DNA from: Sinomonas cyclohexanicum
Lineage (GTDB): Bacteria; Actinomycetota; Actinomycetes; Actinomycetales; Micrococcaceae
Reading direction: 5' to 3'
Length of the DNA: 64,000 nt
NCBI RefSeq assembly: GCF_020886775.1
Contig: NZ_AP024525.1
Span: 2,542,001-2,606,000 of the forward strand
Part shown: piece by piece, positions 8,492-16,959 of the stretch
Position numbering within the stretch: position 1 is the stretch's first letter
Layout: each line of letters starts with the position of its first letter
The notes under the pieces: model-generated
Database searches by the model: none
What the model was told of the DNA's origin: nothing
The model's input: the letters and a program-made list of their open reading frames with translations, nothing else
Made by a program: the position numbers and the translations under genes

Positions 8492-9664
8492 CTACCGGTG
8501 CGCGATCCCTGTGACGGCGGCGTACGCCTCGCCCAGGGCCGCCGCTGCCTCTTCGAGGTCCTCGGCCGTGATGGATGCCGGTAGGGTGAAGCGGACCGCG
8601 GTCTGCGCCACGATCGGCTCGAGCCCCATCGCGAGCAGCACGTGCGAGGGGTCGCTTGAGCCCGCCGCGCACGCCGATCCGGACGAGCATACGACGCCCC
8701 GGCGCTCGAGCTCGAGCAGCACGGACTCGCCGCTCACCCGCGGGAAGCAGAAGGACGCGCTCCCCGGGAGCCGGTCCGTCGGGTGCCCGGTCAGTACCGC
8801 GTCCGGCACGAGCTCGAGGACTCGCGCCACGAACGCGTCACGCAGCCCGGCGAGGCGAGCGGCCGCCGTCGTGCGCTCGGCGTCTGCGAGCCGCAGCGCG
8901 GTGGCGAGGGCGACGGCGCCCGCGACGTTCTCGGTGCCCGAGCGCAGCCCGCGCTCTTGGCCGCCGCCGTCGATGACCGTCTCGACCGCGAGGCGCCGCG
9001 CGGCGTAGAGTGCGCCGACGCCCTTGGGTGCGCCGAGCTTGTGCCCCGAGATGGACAGCGCGTCGACGCCGAGCTTCCGCACGTCCAGGGGGAGCCAGCC
9101 GGCGGCCTGGACGGCGTCGGTGTGGAACGGCACGCCCGCAGCACGCGCGGCGGCGGCGAGCTCGTCGATCGGCTGGACGGTGCCCACCTCGTTGTTCGCG
9201 TACATGATCGAGACGAGGGCAGTCTCGGGGCCCACGACGGCGGCGAGCGCCTCCGGCGCGACGCGTCCGGTCGCGTCGACGGGCAGCTCGTCCACGGCGA
9301 ATCCGTGGAGCCGGGCGAGGGCACGGGCCGACTCGAGCACCGCGGGGTGCTCGATCGCGCTGACGACGACCCGGTTCCGGTCGGCGGCCGCAGCGTGCCG
9401 GCCGAGCATCATCCGGCCCAGGGCAATTCCCTTGACGGCCAGGTTGTCCGCCTCGGTCCCGCCGGACGTGAACGTGACCTCGGACGGGCGGCATCCCAGC
9501 ACCTCGGCGACCTCGGCTCGCGCGCGTTCGAGCCCGTCACGGGCGCGGGCACCGAGCTCGTGGTGGCTCGAGGCGTTGCCGAACTCACCCGTGAGGTACG
9601 GCCACATGGCCTCGAGCACCTCACGGCGCACCGGAGTGGTCGCCGCGGCGTCGAGGTAGATCAC
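8492..9664 (-). CDS. Cysteine desulfurase (NifS/NadS type) in the NAD operon
   Basis: A 390-residue PLP-dependent class V aminotransferase-fold enzyme that takes sulfur from cysteine for Fe-S cluster assembly. It starts IYLDAAATTPVRREVLEAMW. The PLP lysine is in SGHKLGAPKG and the catalytic cysteine in CSSGSACAAGSSDPSHVL. The GTG start overlaps the nadC stop by 4 bases (GTGA). As the last gene of the NAD operon it most likely supplies the [4Fe-4S] cluster of quinolinate synthase NadA, as proposed for nadS/nifS neighbours in Corynebacterium and Bacillus. A general IscS role cannot be excluded. Confidence 0.92.
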   Translation of the reverse strand: MIYLDAAATTPVRREVLEAMWPYLTGEFGNASSHHELGARARDGLERARAEVAEVLGCRPSEVTFTSGGTEADNLAVKGIALGRMMLGRHAAAADRNRVVVSAIEHPAVLESARALARLHGFAVDELPVDATGRVAPEALAAVVGPETALVSIMYANNEVGTVQPIDELAAAARAAGVPFHTDAVQAAGWLPLDVRKLGVDALSISGHKLGAPKGVGALYAARRLAVETVIDGGGQERGLRSGTENVAGAVALATALRLADAERTTAAARLAGLRDAFVARVLELVPDAVLTGHPTDRLPGSASFCFPRVSGESVLLELERRGVVCSSGSACAAGSSDPSHVLLAMGLEPIVAQTAVRFTLPASITAEDLEEAAAALGEAYAAVTGIAHR

Positions 9665-10581
9665 GAGGACTGGCCGATCTGCTGGGCGCCGATCACCACG
9701 TCGAGGCCGAGGTCGAGGTTGACCACCGAGTGGGTCAGGGCGCCCACGGAGATGACGTCGACCCCCGTCGCGGCGATCGCAGCGACGGTCTCGAGGTTCA
9801 CTCCTCCGCTGGCCTCGACGACGGCCCGGCCCGCGACGAGCGCAACGCCGGTCCGCAGGTCCTCGAGGCTGAAGTTGTCCAGCATGATCGTGTCTACGCC
9901 CGCGGCCAGGACCGGCTCGATCTGCTCGATCCGGTCCACCTCGACCTCGAAGTGCGTCGTGTGGCCGAGCCGCTCGCGCGCCGCGCGGAGCACGCCCGTG
10001 AGCCTTGCGAGGTCCCCTCCGGTCAGGACGGCGAGGTGGTTGTCCTTGGCCATGACGGCGTCCGAGAGGCTGAACCGGTGGTTGCGGCCTCCGCCGCAGC
10101 GCACGGCGTACCGCTCGAGCTCGCGCAGGCCCGGCGTCGTCTTGCGCGTGTCGACGATCCGCGCCGCCGTGCCGTCGGTGAGCGCAACGTACCGGGCGGT
10201 GAGCGCCGCGATGGCGCTCATGCGCTGGACGAGATTGAGCACCACCCGCTCGGCGGTGAGGATGGCCTGGGCCCGGCCGGTCACGCGGGCCAGGACCGTG
10301 CCGGCGTCGAAGGGGCCGCCCTCGGCGACGAGCAGCTCGACCCGTGCATCGGGGTCGTGGAGCCGGAAGCCGGCCTCGATCACCGGACCGCCGGAGAATA
10401 CGCCGGGCACGCGGGCGCGCAGCTCCGCCGTCGCGCTCGCATCGGCGGGGATGAGCAGGAGCGAGGTGAGGTCGCCGCTCGGCGCGTCCTCGGCATAGGC
10501 GCCCTCGAGGACCCGGCGGAGTGCCGCGGGCGCGAGCGGGATCGGGGCCACGCGCGTCTCGGAGAGCACTGCGGGGATCAT
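9661..10581 (-). CDS. nadC: Nicotinate-nucleotide pyrophosphorylase (quinolinate phosphoribosyltransferase)
   Basis: A 306-residue enzyme converting quinolinate and PRPP to nicotinate mononucleotide, CO2 and PPi. Family features include EDAPSGDLTS near the N-terminus, LNLVQRMSAIA, the phosphoribosyl-binding DTRKTTPGLRELE, CGGGRNHRFSLSDAVMAKDNH, and the barrel segments EVEVD, MLDNFS, EASGGV and ISVGALTHS. ATG at 10581 overlaps the nadB stop as ATGA, and its own stop overlaps the next GTG, so translation is probably coupled through the whole operon. Confidence 0.95.
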   Translation of the reverse strand: MIPAVLSETRVAPIPLAPAALRRVLEGAYAEDAPSGDLTSLLLIPADASATAELRARVPGVFSGGPVIEAGFRLHDPDARVELLVAEGGPFDAGTVLARVTGRAQAILTAERVVLNLVQRMSAIAALTARYVALTDGTAARIVDTRKTTPGLRELERYAVRCGGGRNHRFSLSDAVMAKDNHLAVLTGGDLARLTGVLRAARERLGHTTHFEVEVDRIEQIEPVLAAGVDTIMLDNFSLEDLRTGVALVAGRAVVEASGGVNLETVAAIAATGVDVISVGALTHSVVNLDLGLDVVIGAQQIGQSS

Positions 10582-12356
10582 GAGGAGTTCCTTCCGGTGA
10601 GGACGAGTTCTGGGGCCTGCGCGGCACGGCTGCCTCCGCGCACGACGTCGATGTGCGCCTCCGCGGCCTGCCCGCCACCCGCGCCGGGCAGCGTCCGCTG
10701 GGGGAAGTCGACCCTGAAGTGGGCCCCGACGGACTCCTCCCGGGCCGCCGCAGATGCGGCCAGCAGCCGGCCGAGGAGCAGCAGGTGCGAGGTCTCGGGA
10801 TCCTCCGAGGCCCATCCGCCGAGCGTGCGGGCCAGCCGTGCGAGGCCCTCGCCGTCGCGGATCACGCCGGCGTCGGACTGCATGGCCGCGGCGACCCGGT
10901 CGCGCGAGGCCTTGGTGCAGTCGGCACTCGCACGGTCTGCGCCCGCCCCCTCGGCCGGCGCCGCGAGCCGGACCGCTGCCGGATGGGGCCCGGACCATTC
11001 TCCGGTGCCGGAGACGGCGCGGGCGTGCGCATGCCCCACGGCCCGTCCCGCGAACACGACGCCCTCGAGCAGCGAGTTGGACGCGAGCCGATTGGCGCCG
11101 TGCACGCCCGTGCAGGCGGCCTCGCCTACGGCGTAGAGCCCCGGGACGCTCGTTGCCCCGTCGGAGTCGGTCGCGACCCCGCCCATCCAGTAGTGTGCCG
11201 CCGGCCCGATCGGAAGGGGCTCGCGGCGCCAGTCGAAGCCGGCGGTGCGGACCATCGCGTCGAGGGTCGGGAAGCGGCGGGCGAGGAACCCGGCGCCGTG
11301 CTCCGCCTCGAGGGCCGTCGCATCGAGGTACGCCTGGCCGCCGCCGGCGCGCTCATGCAGGGCGAGGGCGCGCGAGACCGCGTCCCGGGGCGCGAGCTCC
11401 CCCAGCGGGTGGTAGTCGCCCACGAACCGTCGCCCGGACGAGTCGCGGATCACGGCACCTTCCCCGCGCACGGCCTCCGAGACGAGCGACGAGCGCACCG
11501 TCCCGTCAGGCGCCGAGACCTGCAGGGCGGTCGGGTGGAACTGGTAGAACTCGAGGTCCCGGAGGACGGCGCCGGCGGCGAACGCGAGGGCGACGCCGTC
11601 GCCGGTCGCCACCGTGGGGTTGGTGGTCTGGCTGTAGAGCTGCCCGGCGCCGCCCGTGGCGAGGACCACGGCGCGCGCGGCGATGCGGTGCGGCGCCGGG
11701 CTGCCAACGCCGAGCGTCGTTTCGCCGCCGTCCCGCAGGACATAGGCGATGCCGGCGGCCTCTCCCGCGTCCAGCAGGATCTCGGTGACCGTGGCGTGCT
11801 CGATCACATCGAGGCGGCCCTCGGCCTCGAGCCGCCGGACGCGGGCCATGAGCGCGCGGGTGATCCCCGCCCCACTCGCGTCACCGCCGGCATGGAGGAC
11901 GCGGGGGAATGAGTGCGCCGCCTCGAGTCCGAGCAGGAGCCGCCCATCGGAGCCACGGTCGAACGCGACGCCGCGCCCCGCGAGCTCGACAACCGAGTCC
12001 GCGGCGGCGCGGCACATGCGCTCGATCGCCGCGCGGGTGCCGAGCCCGGCGCCCGCCGCGACGGTGTCCGCGACGTGGCTCGCGACGGTGTCGCCGGGCG
12101 CGCACTGGCCCTCGGGCAGCACCGCGGAGTACCCGCCCTGGGCGAGCATGCTGTTGCTGTCCTCGAGCGCGGCCTTGGTCACGAGCACGACCGCCGTGCC
12201 CTGCTCAGCGGCCGTGATCGCCGCGGTCAGGCCCGCGACGCCGCTGCCGACGACGACCAGGCGAGACGGTGTGGTGCGCGACAATGTCGTGCGCGACAGT
12301 ATCGTGCGACCGGCGCCGCCCGACGCGGGGCCCGCACCCGACGAGCGCCGTGTCAC
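10578..12356 (-). CDS. nadB: L-aspartate oxidase
   Basis: A 592-residue FAD enzyme oxidising L-aspartate to iminoaspartate, the first step of de novo NAD synthesis. The dinucleotide fold LVVVGSGVAGLTAAITAAEQG begins near residue 30. SMLAQGGYSAV, the active-site segment QFHPTALQ, YWMGGVATDSDG and GANRLASNSLLEG follow. The protein is somewhat longer than usual (about 540) because of a Gly/Ser/Thr-rich N-terminal extension containing three repeated LSRTT-like units. That extension is encoded by a short imperfect repeat at 12280-12310. GTG at 12356 overlaps the nadA stop as GTGA. Confidence 0.93.
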   Translation of the reverse strand: MTRRSSGAGPASGGAGRTILSRTTLSRTTPSRLVVVGSGVAGLTAAITAAEQGTAVVLVTKAALEDSNSMLAQGGYSAVLPEGQCAPGDTVASHVADTVAAGAGLGTRAAIERMCRAAADSVVELAGRGVAFDRGSDGRLLLGLEAAHSFPRVLHAGGDASGAGITRALMARVRRLEAEGRLDVIEHATVTEILLDAGEAAGIAYVLRDGGETTLGVGSPAPHRIAARAVVLATGGAGQLYSQTTNPTVATGDGVALAFAAGAVLRDLEFYQFHPTALQVSAPDGTVRSSLVSEAVRGEGAVIRDSSGRRFVGDYHPLGELAPRDAVSRALALHERAGGGQAYLDATALEAEHGAGFLARRFPTLDAMVRTAGFDWRREPLPIGPAAHYWMGGVATDSDGATSVPGLYAVGEAACTGVHGANRLASNSLLEGVVFAGRAVGHAHARAVSGTGEWSGPHPAAVRLAAPAEGAGADRASADCTKASRDRVAAAMQSDAGVIRDGEGLARLARTLGGWASEDPETSHLLLLGRLLAASAAAREESVGAHFRVDFPQRTLPGAGGGQAAEAHIDVVRGGSRAAQAPELVLTGRNSS

Positions 12357-13654
12357 GGCCGCGCCGCCAGCATGCGCTCGAGTGCGACGCGCGCGTGCGG
12401 GGCGACGTCGGCGGGAACCTCGATGCGGTTGCGCACCTCGCCCTCGACGAGGCCCTCGAGGACCCATGCCAGGTACCCGGGGTGGATGCGGTACATGGTC
12501 GAGCACGGGCAGATCACCGGGTCGAGGCAGAAGACCGTGTGCTGCGGGTACTCGGCCGCTAGGCGGTTGACGAGGTTGACCTCGGTGCCGATGGCGAAGA
12601 CGGTGGGCTCGGTCGCGGCGGCGATCGCCTTGCGGATGTAGTCGGTCGAGCCGTACTCGTCCGCCGCGTCGACGACCTCCATGGGGCACTCGGGGTGCAC
12701 GATCACGCGCACCCCCGGGTAGTCGGCGCGCGCCTTCTCGATCTGGGCGACGTTGAAACGCTTGTGGACCGAGCAGAAGCCGTGCCAGAGGATCACGCGG
12801 GAGTCCTGCAGCGTCTGGGCGTCGTTGCCGCCGAGCGGCTTACGCGGGCTCCACATCGGCATCTGCGTCAGCGGAACGCCCATGGCCTTGGCCGTGTTGC
12901 GGCCCAGGTGCTGGTCCGGGAAGAACAGCACGCGCTGGGCACGGGCGAACGCCCACTCGAGGACCGTCGCGGCATTCGAGGACGTGCACACGATGCCCCC
13001 GTGCTCGCCGCAGAAGCCCTTGAGAGCGGCAGAGGAGTTCATGTAGGTCACGGGGATGACGGGGACGCGCCCGTCGGCGTCCGGCTCGGTCCCGAAGAGC
13101 TCCTCGAGCTGGGTCCAGGCCTGCTCGACTGAGTCGATGTCCGCCATGTCCGCCATCGAGCAGCCCGCGGCGAGGTTCGGGAGAATCACGGCCTGGTCGC
13201 CACGCGAGAGGATGTCCGCCGTCTCGGCCATGAAGTGCACGCCGCAGAACACGATCGCCTCGGCGTCGGGGCGGGTCAGCGCCGCGTTGGCCAGCTGGAA
13301 GGAGTCGCCCACGAAGTCGGCATGCTGGACCACCTCGTCGCGCTGGTAGAAGTGGCCGAGCACGACGACGCGTTCCCCCAGCTTCTCCTTCGCCGCGACG
13401 ATCCGCTCATGCAACTCGGCCTCGCTCGCGTCCCGGTACTCCTGCGGAAGCTGACCCTGGCGTGGCGTCGAGGCGGGGGCGACATCGCCGCTCGAGGCGC
13501 CGGGCCCGTACGCGGGCATGCCAGCGAGCGCCTCGGCGGCATCGAACTCCCACGGCCCCTTGGCGAGGTCCGCGCTGCAGGTGCCCGCTCCGGACGTGCT
13601 CGTGCCGGCCTGGCTGCGCGGGATGAGGCTGATAGCGGTGGCGACAGAGGTCAT
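12353..13654 (-). CDS. nadA: Quinolinate synthase A
   Basis: A 433-residue [4Fe-4S] enzyme that condenses iminoaspartate with dihydroxyacetone phosphate to quinolinate. Recognisable segments are VVVLGHFYQRDEVVQHADFVGDS, VFCGVHFMAETADIL, AGCSMADM, VTYMNSSAALKGFCGEHGG, FPDQHLGRNTA, HPECPMEVVDAADEYGSTDYI and CLDPVICPCSTMYRI, which together supply the cluster cysteines. About 75 residues at the N-terminus (Ser/Thr/Gly-rich) precede the conserved core, longer than the E. coli protein. The ATG overlaps the nrtR stop (ATGA) and the stop overlaps the nadB start (GTGA). Confidence 0.95.
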   Translation of the reverse strand: MTSVATAISLIPRSQAGTSTSGAGTCSADLAKGPWEFDAAEALAGMPAYGPGASSGDVAPASTPRQGQLPQEYRDASEAELHERIVAAKEKLGERVVVLGHFYQRDEVVQHADFVGDSFQLANAALTRPDAEAIVFCGVHFMAETADILSRGDQAVILPNLAAGCSMADMADIDSVEQAWTQLEELFGTEPDADGRVPVIPVTYMNSSAALKGFCGEHGGIVCTSSNAATVLEWAFARAQRVLFFPDQHLGRNTAKAMGVPLTQMPMWSPRKPLGGNDAQTLQDSRVILWHGFCSVHKRFNVAQIEKARADYPGVRVIVHPECPMEVVDAADEYGSTDYIRKAIAAATEPTVFAIGTEVNLVNRLAAEYPQHTVFCLDPVICPCSTMYRIHPGYLAWVLEGLVEGEVRNRIEVPADVAPHARVALERMLAARP

Positions 13655-14511
13655 GACATGCTCCTGATGGATGCTGCTGGGTCAGTGGTCGGGGCTTCGG
13701 CCCCAGGGGGAGCGGTGCTCGGGTCGAGACCGCCGCGTACGCCGGTGTAGCGGTAGAGCCGAGGCGGCCGGTGCCTGCCGCCTTCGAGGAACATCTCGGT
13801 CGGCTCGATCTCCGCCATGGCCTTGAGCTGGCGGCGGAAGTTGGCGGGGTCCAGAGGCCGGCCGAGGACCGCCTCGTACACCTCGCGGAGCTGGGCGAGC
13901 GTGAACGTCTCGCCGAGGAAGTGGTACGCGATCTGTGCGTACTCGAGCTTGCTGCGCAGGCGCCAGAGCGCATAGTCAACGATCTCGCGGTGGTCGAAGG
14001 CGAGGCCGCCCTCTCCCGAACCAGCGGTGTCCGCGCGGTGCCAGGCCACGTTCCCCGATTCCTCCCCGCCACGCAGGAGTTCGGCCTCGGTGGGACGCAC
14101 GAGCGCCCAGTAGACGATCGAGACGACGCGCTGGCTTCCGTGCTCGGGCCTGCTGGAGCGGTTGAGCCCGCCGAACGCGTAGAGCTGCTCAAGGTACTCC
14201 GGAGCGAGGCCCGTCGTGTCCGCGAGGTTCCGCCGGGCGGCGTCCTCGAGCGACTCGTCTGCCGCGAGCGGGCCGCCGGGCAGCGCCCACTGGCCCCTGA
14301 ACGGCTCCCTCACGCGGCGCACGAGGGGCAGCCACAGGGTGGGACGCCCGGGTGCGTCGGCCGTCCGCGCGCCGTCGGGCGTGAGCGCGAAGATCACGGT
14401 CGAGATCGCGAGGGAGGGCGGGAGCTGCGCGCGTTCGGAGACGTTCGCACCGGTCGGCACGCTGAGTGCCGCACCCGCGGCCGACGGCGCCGTGGCGAAG
14501 ATCCCGCTCAT
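13651..14511 (-). CDS. nrtR: NrtR/NdnR-type Nudix transcriptional repressor of NAD synthesis
   Basis: A 286-residue protein with an N-terminal Nudix fold (about 30-180) and a C-terminal winged helix (about 200-275; LREVYEAVLGRPLDPANFRRQLKAM). The Nudix box at about 80-102 has degenerated: GGPLAADESLED is followed by RRNLADTTGL, lacking the REUXEE glutamates. This is typical of NrtR, which binds ADP-ribose instead of hydrolysing it. NrtR family members repress NAD genes and release DNA on sensing ADP-ribose or NAD derivatives. ATG 14511 has a perfect AAGGAGG site; an upstream in-frame start at 14550 would lie inside the leader. It is the first gene of the operon and should be autoregulated. 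Confidence 0.92.
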   Translation of the reverse strand: MSGIFATAPSAAGAALSVPTGANVSERAQLPPSLAISTVIFALTPDGARTADAPGRPTLWLPLVRRVREPFRGQWALPGGPLAADESLEDAARRNLADTTGLAPEYLEQLYAFGGLNRSSRPEHGSQRVVSIVYWALVRPTEAELLRGGEESGNVAWHRADTAGSGEGGLAFDHREIVDYALWRLRSKLEYAQIAYHFLGETFTLAQLREVYEAVLGRPLDPANFRRQLKAMAEIEPTEMFLEGGRHRPPRLYRYTGVRGGLDPSTAPPGAEAPTTDPAASIRSMS

Positions 14512-14556
14512 GCCGCCTCCTTGCCGTGCGGTGCAACATCTCGTGTTCAACGCGAG

Positions 14557-14609
14557 TTAAAGTCAATTTGACTCTAAGTCATCATACGCCTGCCCGGGGA
14601 CAGGACCAA
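14557..14609 (-). promoter_or_regulatory. NAD operon promoter with 21-base NrtR/NdnR operator
   Basis: On the minus strand TTGGTC (14604-14609) and TATGAT (14581-14586) are 17 bases apart, a strong promoter with the start of transcription near 14574. Directly over that start lies a 21-base palindrome, 14557-14577. Its arms read TTAAAGTCAA and TTGACTCTAA on the plus strand and match at 9 of 10 positions around a central T. A second, weaker inverted repeat (TCGTGTT and AACGCGA) lies at 14541-14555 in the leader. Position and length match what is known for NdnR/NrtR operators, so repression of the entire nrtR-nad operon is predicted. Confidence 0.75.
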
Positions 14610-14636
14610 ACAGTGACGTGGAGCGGGGGCTGCCGC

Positions 14637-15107
14637 TCAGGCCCGGGCGGCTGCTTCGAGCAGCGGGAGGGTGCGCCCCTCGAAGTGGGTATTCAGCACG
14701 ATGACCGAGGAGGACCGGACCACCGACTTCGTCGCCGTGACGGCATCCAGGACGCGCTGCAGGTCCGAATTCGATCTGGCCACGACGCGCACCATGAGGT
14801 CGCTGTCCCCCGAGACGGTGTGCACCTCGAGGACCTCGGGGATCCGCGCGAGGGCCGCCGCGACGGCGTCGTGCCCCGAATCCTGGTTGATCGTGAGCGA
14901 GCAGAACGCGACCACAGGGAACCCGAACGCCTGCGGCTCGGCGTGGGGCGCCCAGCGGCCGATGACCCCGCCGGCCACCATGCGGTCGAGGCGGGCCTGC
15001 ACGGTCGCCCGCGCCACCTTGAGGATCCGGGATGCCTCGAGCACGTTCATGCGCGCCTCGTCGGTGAACAGACGCACGATCTTGGCGTCGAGCTCGTCGA
15101 CCTTCAT
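14637..15107 (-). CDS. Lrp/AsnC family transcriptional regulator
   Basis: A 156-residue regulator. Residues 1-60 form the Lrp helix-turn-helix (MKVDELDAKIVRLFTDEARM, with EASRILKVARATVQARLDRM as recognition region), and residues 65-150 form the RAM ligand-binding domain (FCSLTINQDS, LEVHTVSGDSDLMVRV). A GGAGG site precedes the ATG. It diverges from an amino-acid permease and lies upstream of a 2-oxoacid dehydrogenase operon. BkdR-type Lrp proteins control branched-chain keto-acid dehydrogenase genes in other bacteria, and the shared palindromic motifs in front of the permease and the dehydrogenase suggest the same role here. Confidence 0.9.
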   Translation of the reverse strand: MKVDELDAKIVRLFTDEARMNVLEASRILKVARATVQARLDRMVAGGVIGRWAPHAEPQAFGFPVVAFCSLTINQDSGHDAVAAALARIPEVLEVHTVSGDSDLMVRVVARSNSDLQRVLDAVTATKSVVRSSSVIVLNTHFEGRTLPLLEAAARA

Positions 15108-15186
15108 GCCACGCCTCCAGGTGGTGTCAGGTGCTCAATGGGGGGCTGAGGGAATGCTACAGATTGATGACCCTCCGCGCATGCAC

Positions 15187-15241
15187 TGCGCACTGTGCCA
15201 ACCGCAATGCCGCTCTCAGCAAGGATACTGCACACCGTGCA
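15187..15241. promoter_or_regulatory. Two candidate Lrp binding sites upstream of the permease
   Basis: TGCGCACTGTGCC at 15187-15199 and TGCACACCGTGCA at 15229-15241 (perfect five-base arms) lie 42 bases apart, four helical turns, in the divergent lrp-permease region. The same TGCRCACNGTG pattern recurs twice in front of the dehydrogenase operon. Confidence 0.55.
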
Positions 15242-15354
15242 CAGGCCCGTGAGGTGGACCACACACCGGCGCTCCAAAGGCGCTATGGTCATCGAGTCCT
15301 CTGGCTGGAGCGCCCACCCGAACGCGCCGCCACCGCAGCATCCGAAAGACGGAA

Positions 15355-16770
15355 ATGACAGCTATGCACACGTCAGACAGCACCGGCACCGCGTCGACGA
15401 CGACGCAGGGGCCGCGGCTGGGACACTCCATGTCGCCGCGCCAGCTCACGATGATGGGGCTCGGCAGCGCCATCGGCGCAGGCCTCTTCATCGGCTCCGG
15501 CGCCGGCATCCAGGCCGCCGGCCCGGCAGTCCTCATCTCCTACCTCGTGGCGGGCACGCTCATCATCATCGTGATGTGGGCGCTCGGCGAGATGGCCGCC
15601 GCCAACCCGAACAGCGGCGCATTCTCCGTGTACACGGGCAAGGCGCTCGGCGGCGTTGCCGGCGCCACCATCGGCTGGCTCTGGTGGGGCCAGCTCGTGG
15701 TGGTCATCGCGGCAGAGGCCCTCGGCGCGGCGGGCCTCCTGGCCACGGTCTTCCCAGTCCTGCCGGTGTGGCTCATGGCCCTGGTCTTCATGGCCGTCTT
15801 CACAGGCATCAACCTCACGGGCGTGCGGAACTTCGGCGAGTTCGAGTTCTGGTTCGCCCTCCTCAAGGTCGCGGCGATCGTCGCGTTCCTCCTCGTCGGC
15901 GCCGCGCTCCTCCTCGGCTGGATTCCAGGTGTCGCCTCGCCGGGCCTGCACCACTTTGCGTTCGACGCCGGATTCGCCCCCCACGGCATGGCCGGCATCG
16001 CGACAGGCCTGTTCGTCGTGGCCTTCGCGTTCGGCGGCACCGAGATCGTCTCGGTCGCCGCGGCCGAGACCCGCGACCCCGAGCGCAGCGTGGCGCGGGC
16101 GGTCCGCACGGTCGTGTGGCGCATCCTCGTGTTCTACATCGGCTCGATCTTCGTGATCGCCGCCGTGATCCCCTCGGACTCCCCCGAGCTCAAGAGCCCG
16201 TTCGCGGGCGTCCTGGACATCGCCGGGCTGCCCGGCGCAGCGGCCGTCATCACGCTCGTGGCCGTCGTCGCCCTGCTCTCGGCCCTCAACGCGAACCTCT
16301 ACGGCGCGTCCCGCATGATCTTCTCGCTGGCCGAGCGCCGGGAGGCCCCGCGGGTGCTCACCGCCCTCACCAAGGCCCGAGTCCCCGCGATCGCCGTCGC
16401 CTCCTCCGTCGCGTTCGGATTCATCGCCACGGTCCTCGAGCTGCTCTTCCCCGACCACGTGCTCCCGCTCCTGCTGAACTTCGTCGGCTCGACCTGCCTC
16501 ATCGTGTGGGGCTCGGCCCTCGTCTCCCAGATCGTGCTGCGCCGCCGCGCGGACGCGGAGGGCACTCCGCTCCCCCTGCGGATGTCCGGCTTCCCCTGGC
16601 TCTCCGGGCTCGGCGTCGTGCTGCTCGCCGCCATCTTCGCCGTCGGGCTGACCGGCGCGGACAGCCGCGTGCAGCTGCTGAGCACGTTTGCGCTCGTTGC
16701 CGTCATCGCCCTTGGCTCGTGGCTCCGCCGCCGCTCGCTCGGCACCCAGGCCGAGGCCACCAAGGCCTGA
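15355..16770 (+). CDS. APC superfamily amino acid permease
   Basis: A 471-residue inner-membrane transporter with about 12 hydrophobic segments. The first is the substrate-binding helix LTMMGLGSAIGAGLFIGSG, typical of the amino acid transporter (AAT/GABA permease) group. FGGTEIVSVAAAETRDPERS and LNANLYGASRMIFSLAERREAP are further APC landmarks. The N-terminus (Thr/Ser-rich) is cytoplasmic. It lies between the Lrp regulator and the 2-oxoacid dehydrogenase operon, and both promoters carry the same palindrome. Uptake of branched-chain amino acids is therefore a reasonable guess, but nothing in the sequence proves the substrate. Confidence 0.9.
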   Translation: MTAMHTSDSTGTASTTTQGPRLGHSMSPRQLTMMGLGSAIGAGLFIGSGAGIQAAGPAVLISYLVAGTLIIIVMWALGEMAAANPNSGAFSVYTGKALGGVAGATIGWLWWGQLVVVIAAEALGAAGLLATVFPVLPVWLMALVFMAVFTGINLTGVRNFGEFEFWFALLKVAAIVAFLLVGAALLLGWIPGVASPGLHHFAFDAGFAPHGMAGIATGLFVVAFAFGGTEIVSVAAAETRDPERSVARAVRTVVWRILVFYIGSIFVIAAVIPSDSPELKSPFAGVLDIAGLPGAAAVITLVAVVALLSALNANLYGASRMIFSLAERREAPRVLTALTKARVPAIAVASSVAFGFIATVLELLFPDHVLPLLLNFVGSTCLIVWGSALVSQIVLRRRADAEGTPLPLRMSGFPWLSGLGVVLLAAIFAVGLTGADSRVQLLSTFALVAVIALGSWLRRRSLGTQAEATKA

Positions 16771-16850
16771 CACTCCGAGGTCCCTCTAGGGCCCGGGCCA
16801 CCCGCTAGGGAGCCCGGGCCCTGCCTCGTCCGGCGCCTCATCCGTGGGAC

Positions 16851-16953
16851 TGCACACAGTGCACAGTGACGCAGGCCACAGAGCGGCGTGTGGACACAAA
16901 ATGCCTAGTGAAATCGCGGCTCTATTGCGCACAGTGTTCCCTGAACCTACGGT
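16851..16953 (+). promoter_or_regulatory. Promoter of the 2-oxoacid dehydrogenase operon with Lrp-type sites
   Basis: A perfect palindrome TGCACACAGTGCA occupies 16851-16863 and a second site TGCGCACAGTGTT 16926-16938. The second overlaps a TTGCGC -35 box (16925-16930), which is 17 bases from a TACGGT -10 box (16948-16953). The -10 ends 6 bases before the ATG at 16960, so the transcript is probably leaderless. The overlap of site and -35 predicts direct regulation by the Lrp protein. Confidence 0.55.
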
Positions 16954-16959
16954 CCTGCT

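Noticed and set aside
15373-16773. A long open frame on the minus strand across the permease (466 codons)
   Set aside because: The peptide is extremely Gly/Asp/Glu/His-rich and has no hydrophobic core, and it lies exactly opposite a clear 12-helix permease. It is a product of GC-rich codon bias.
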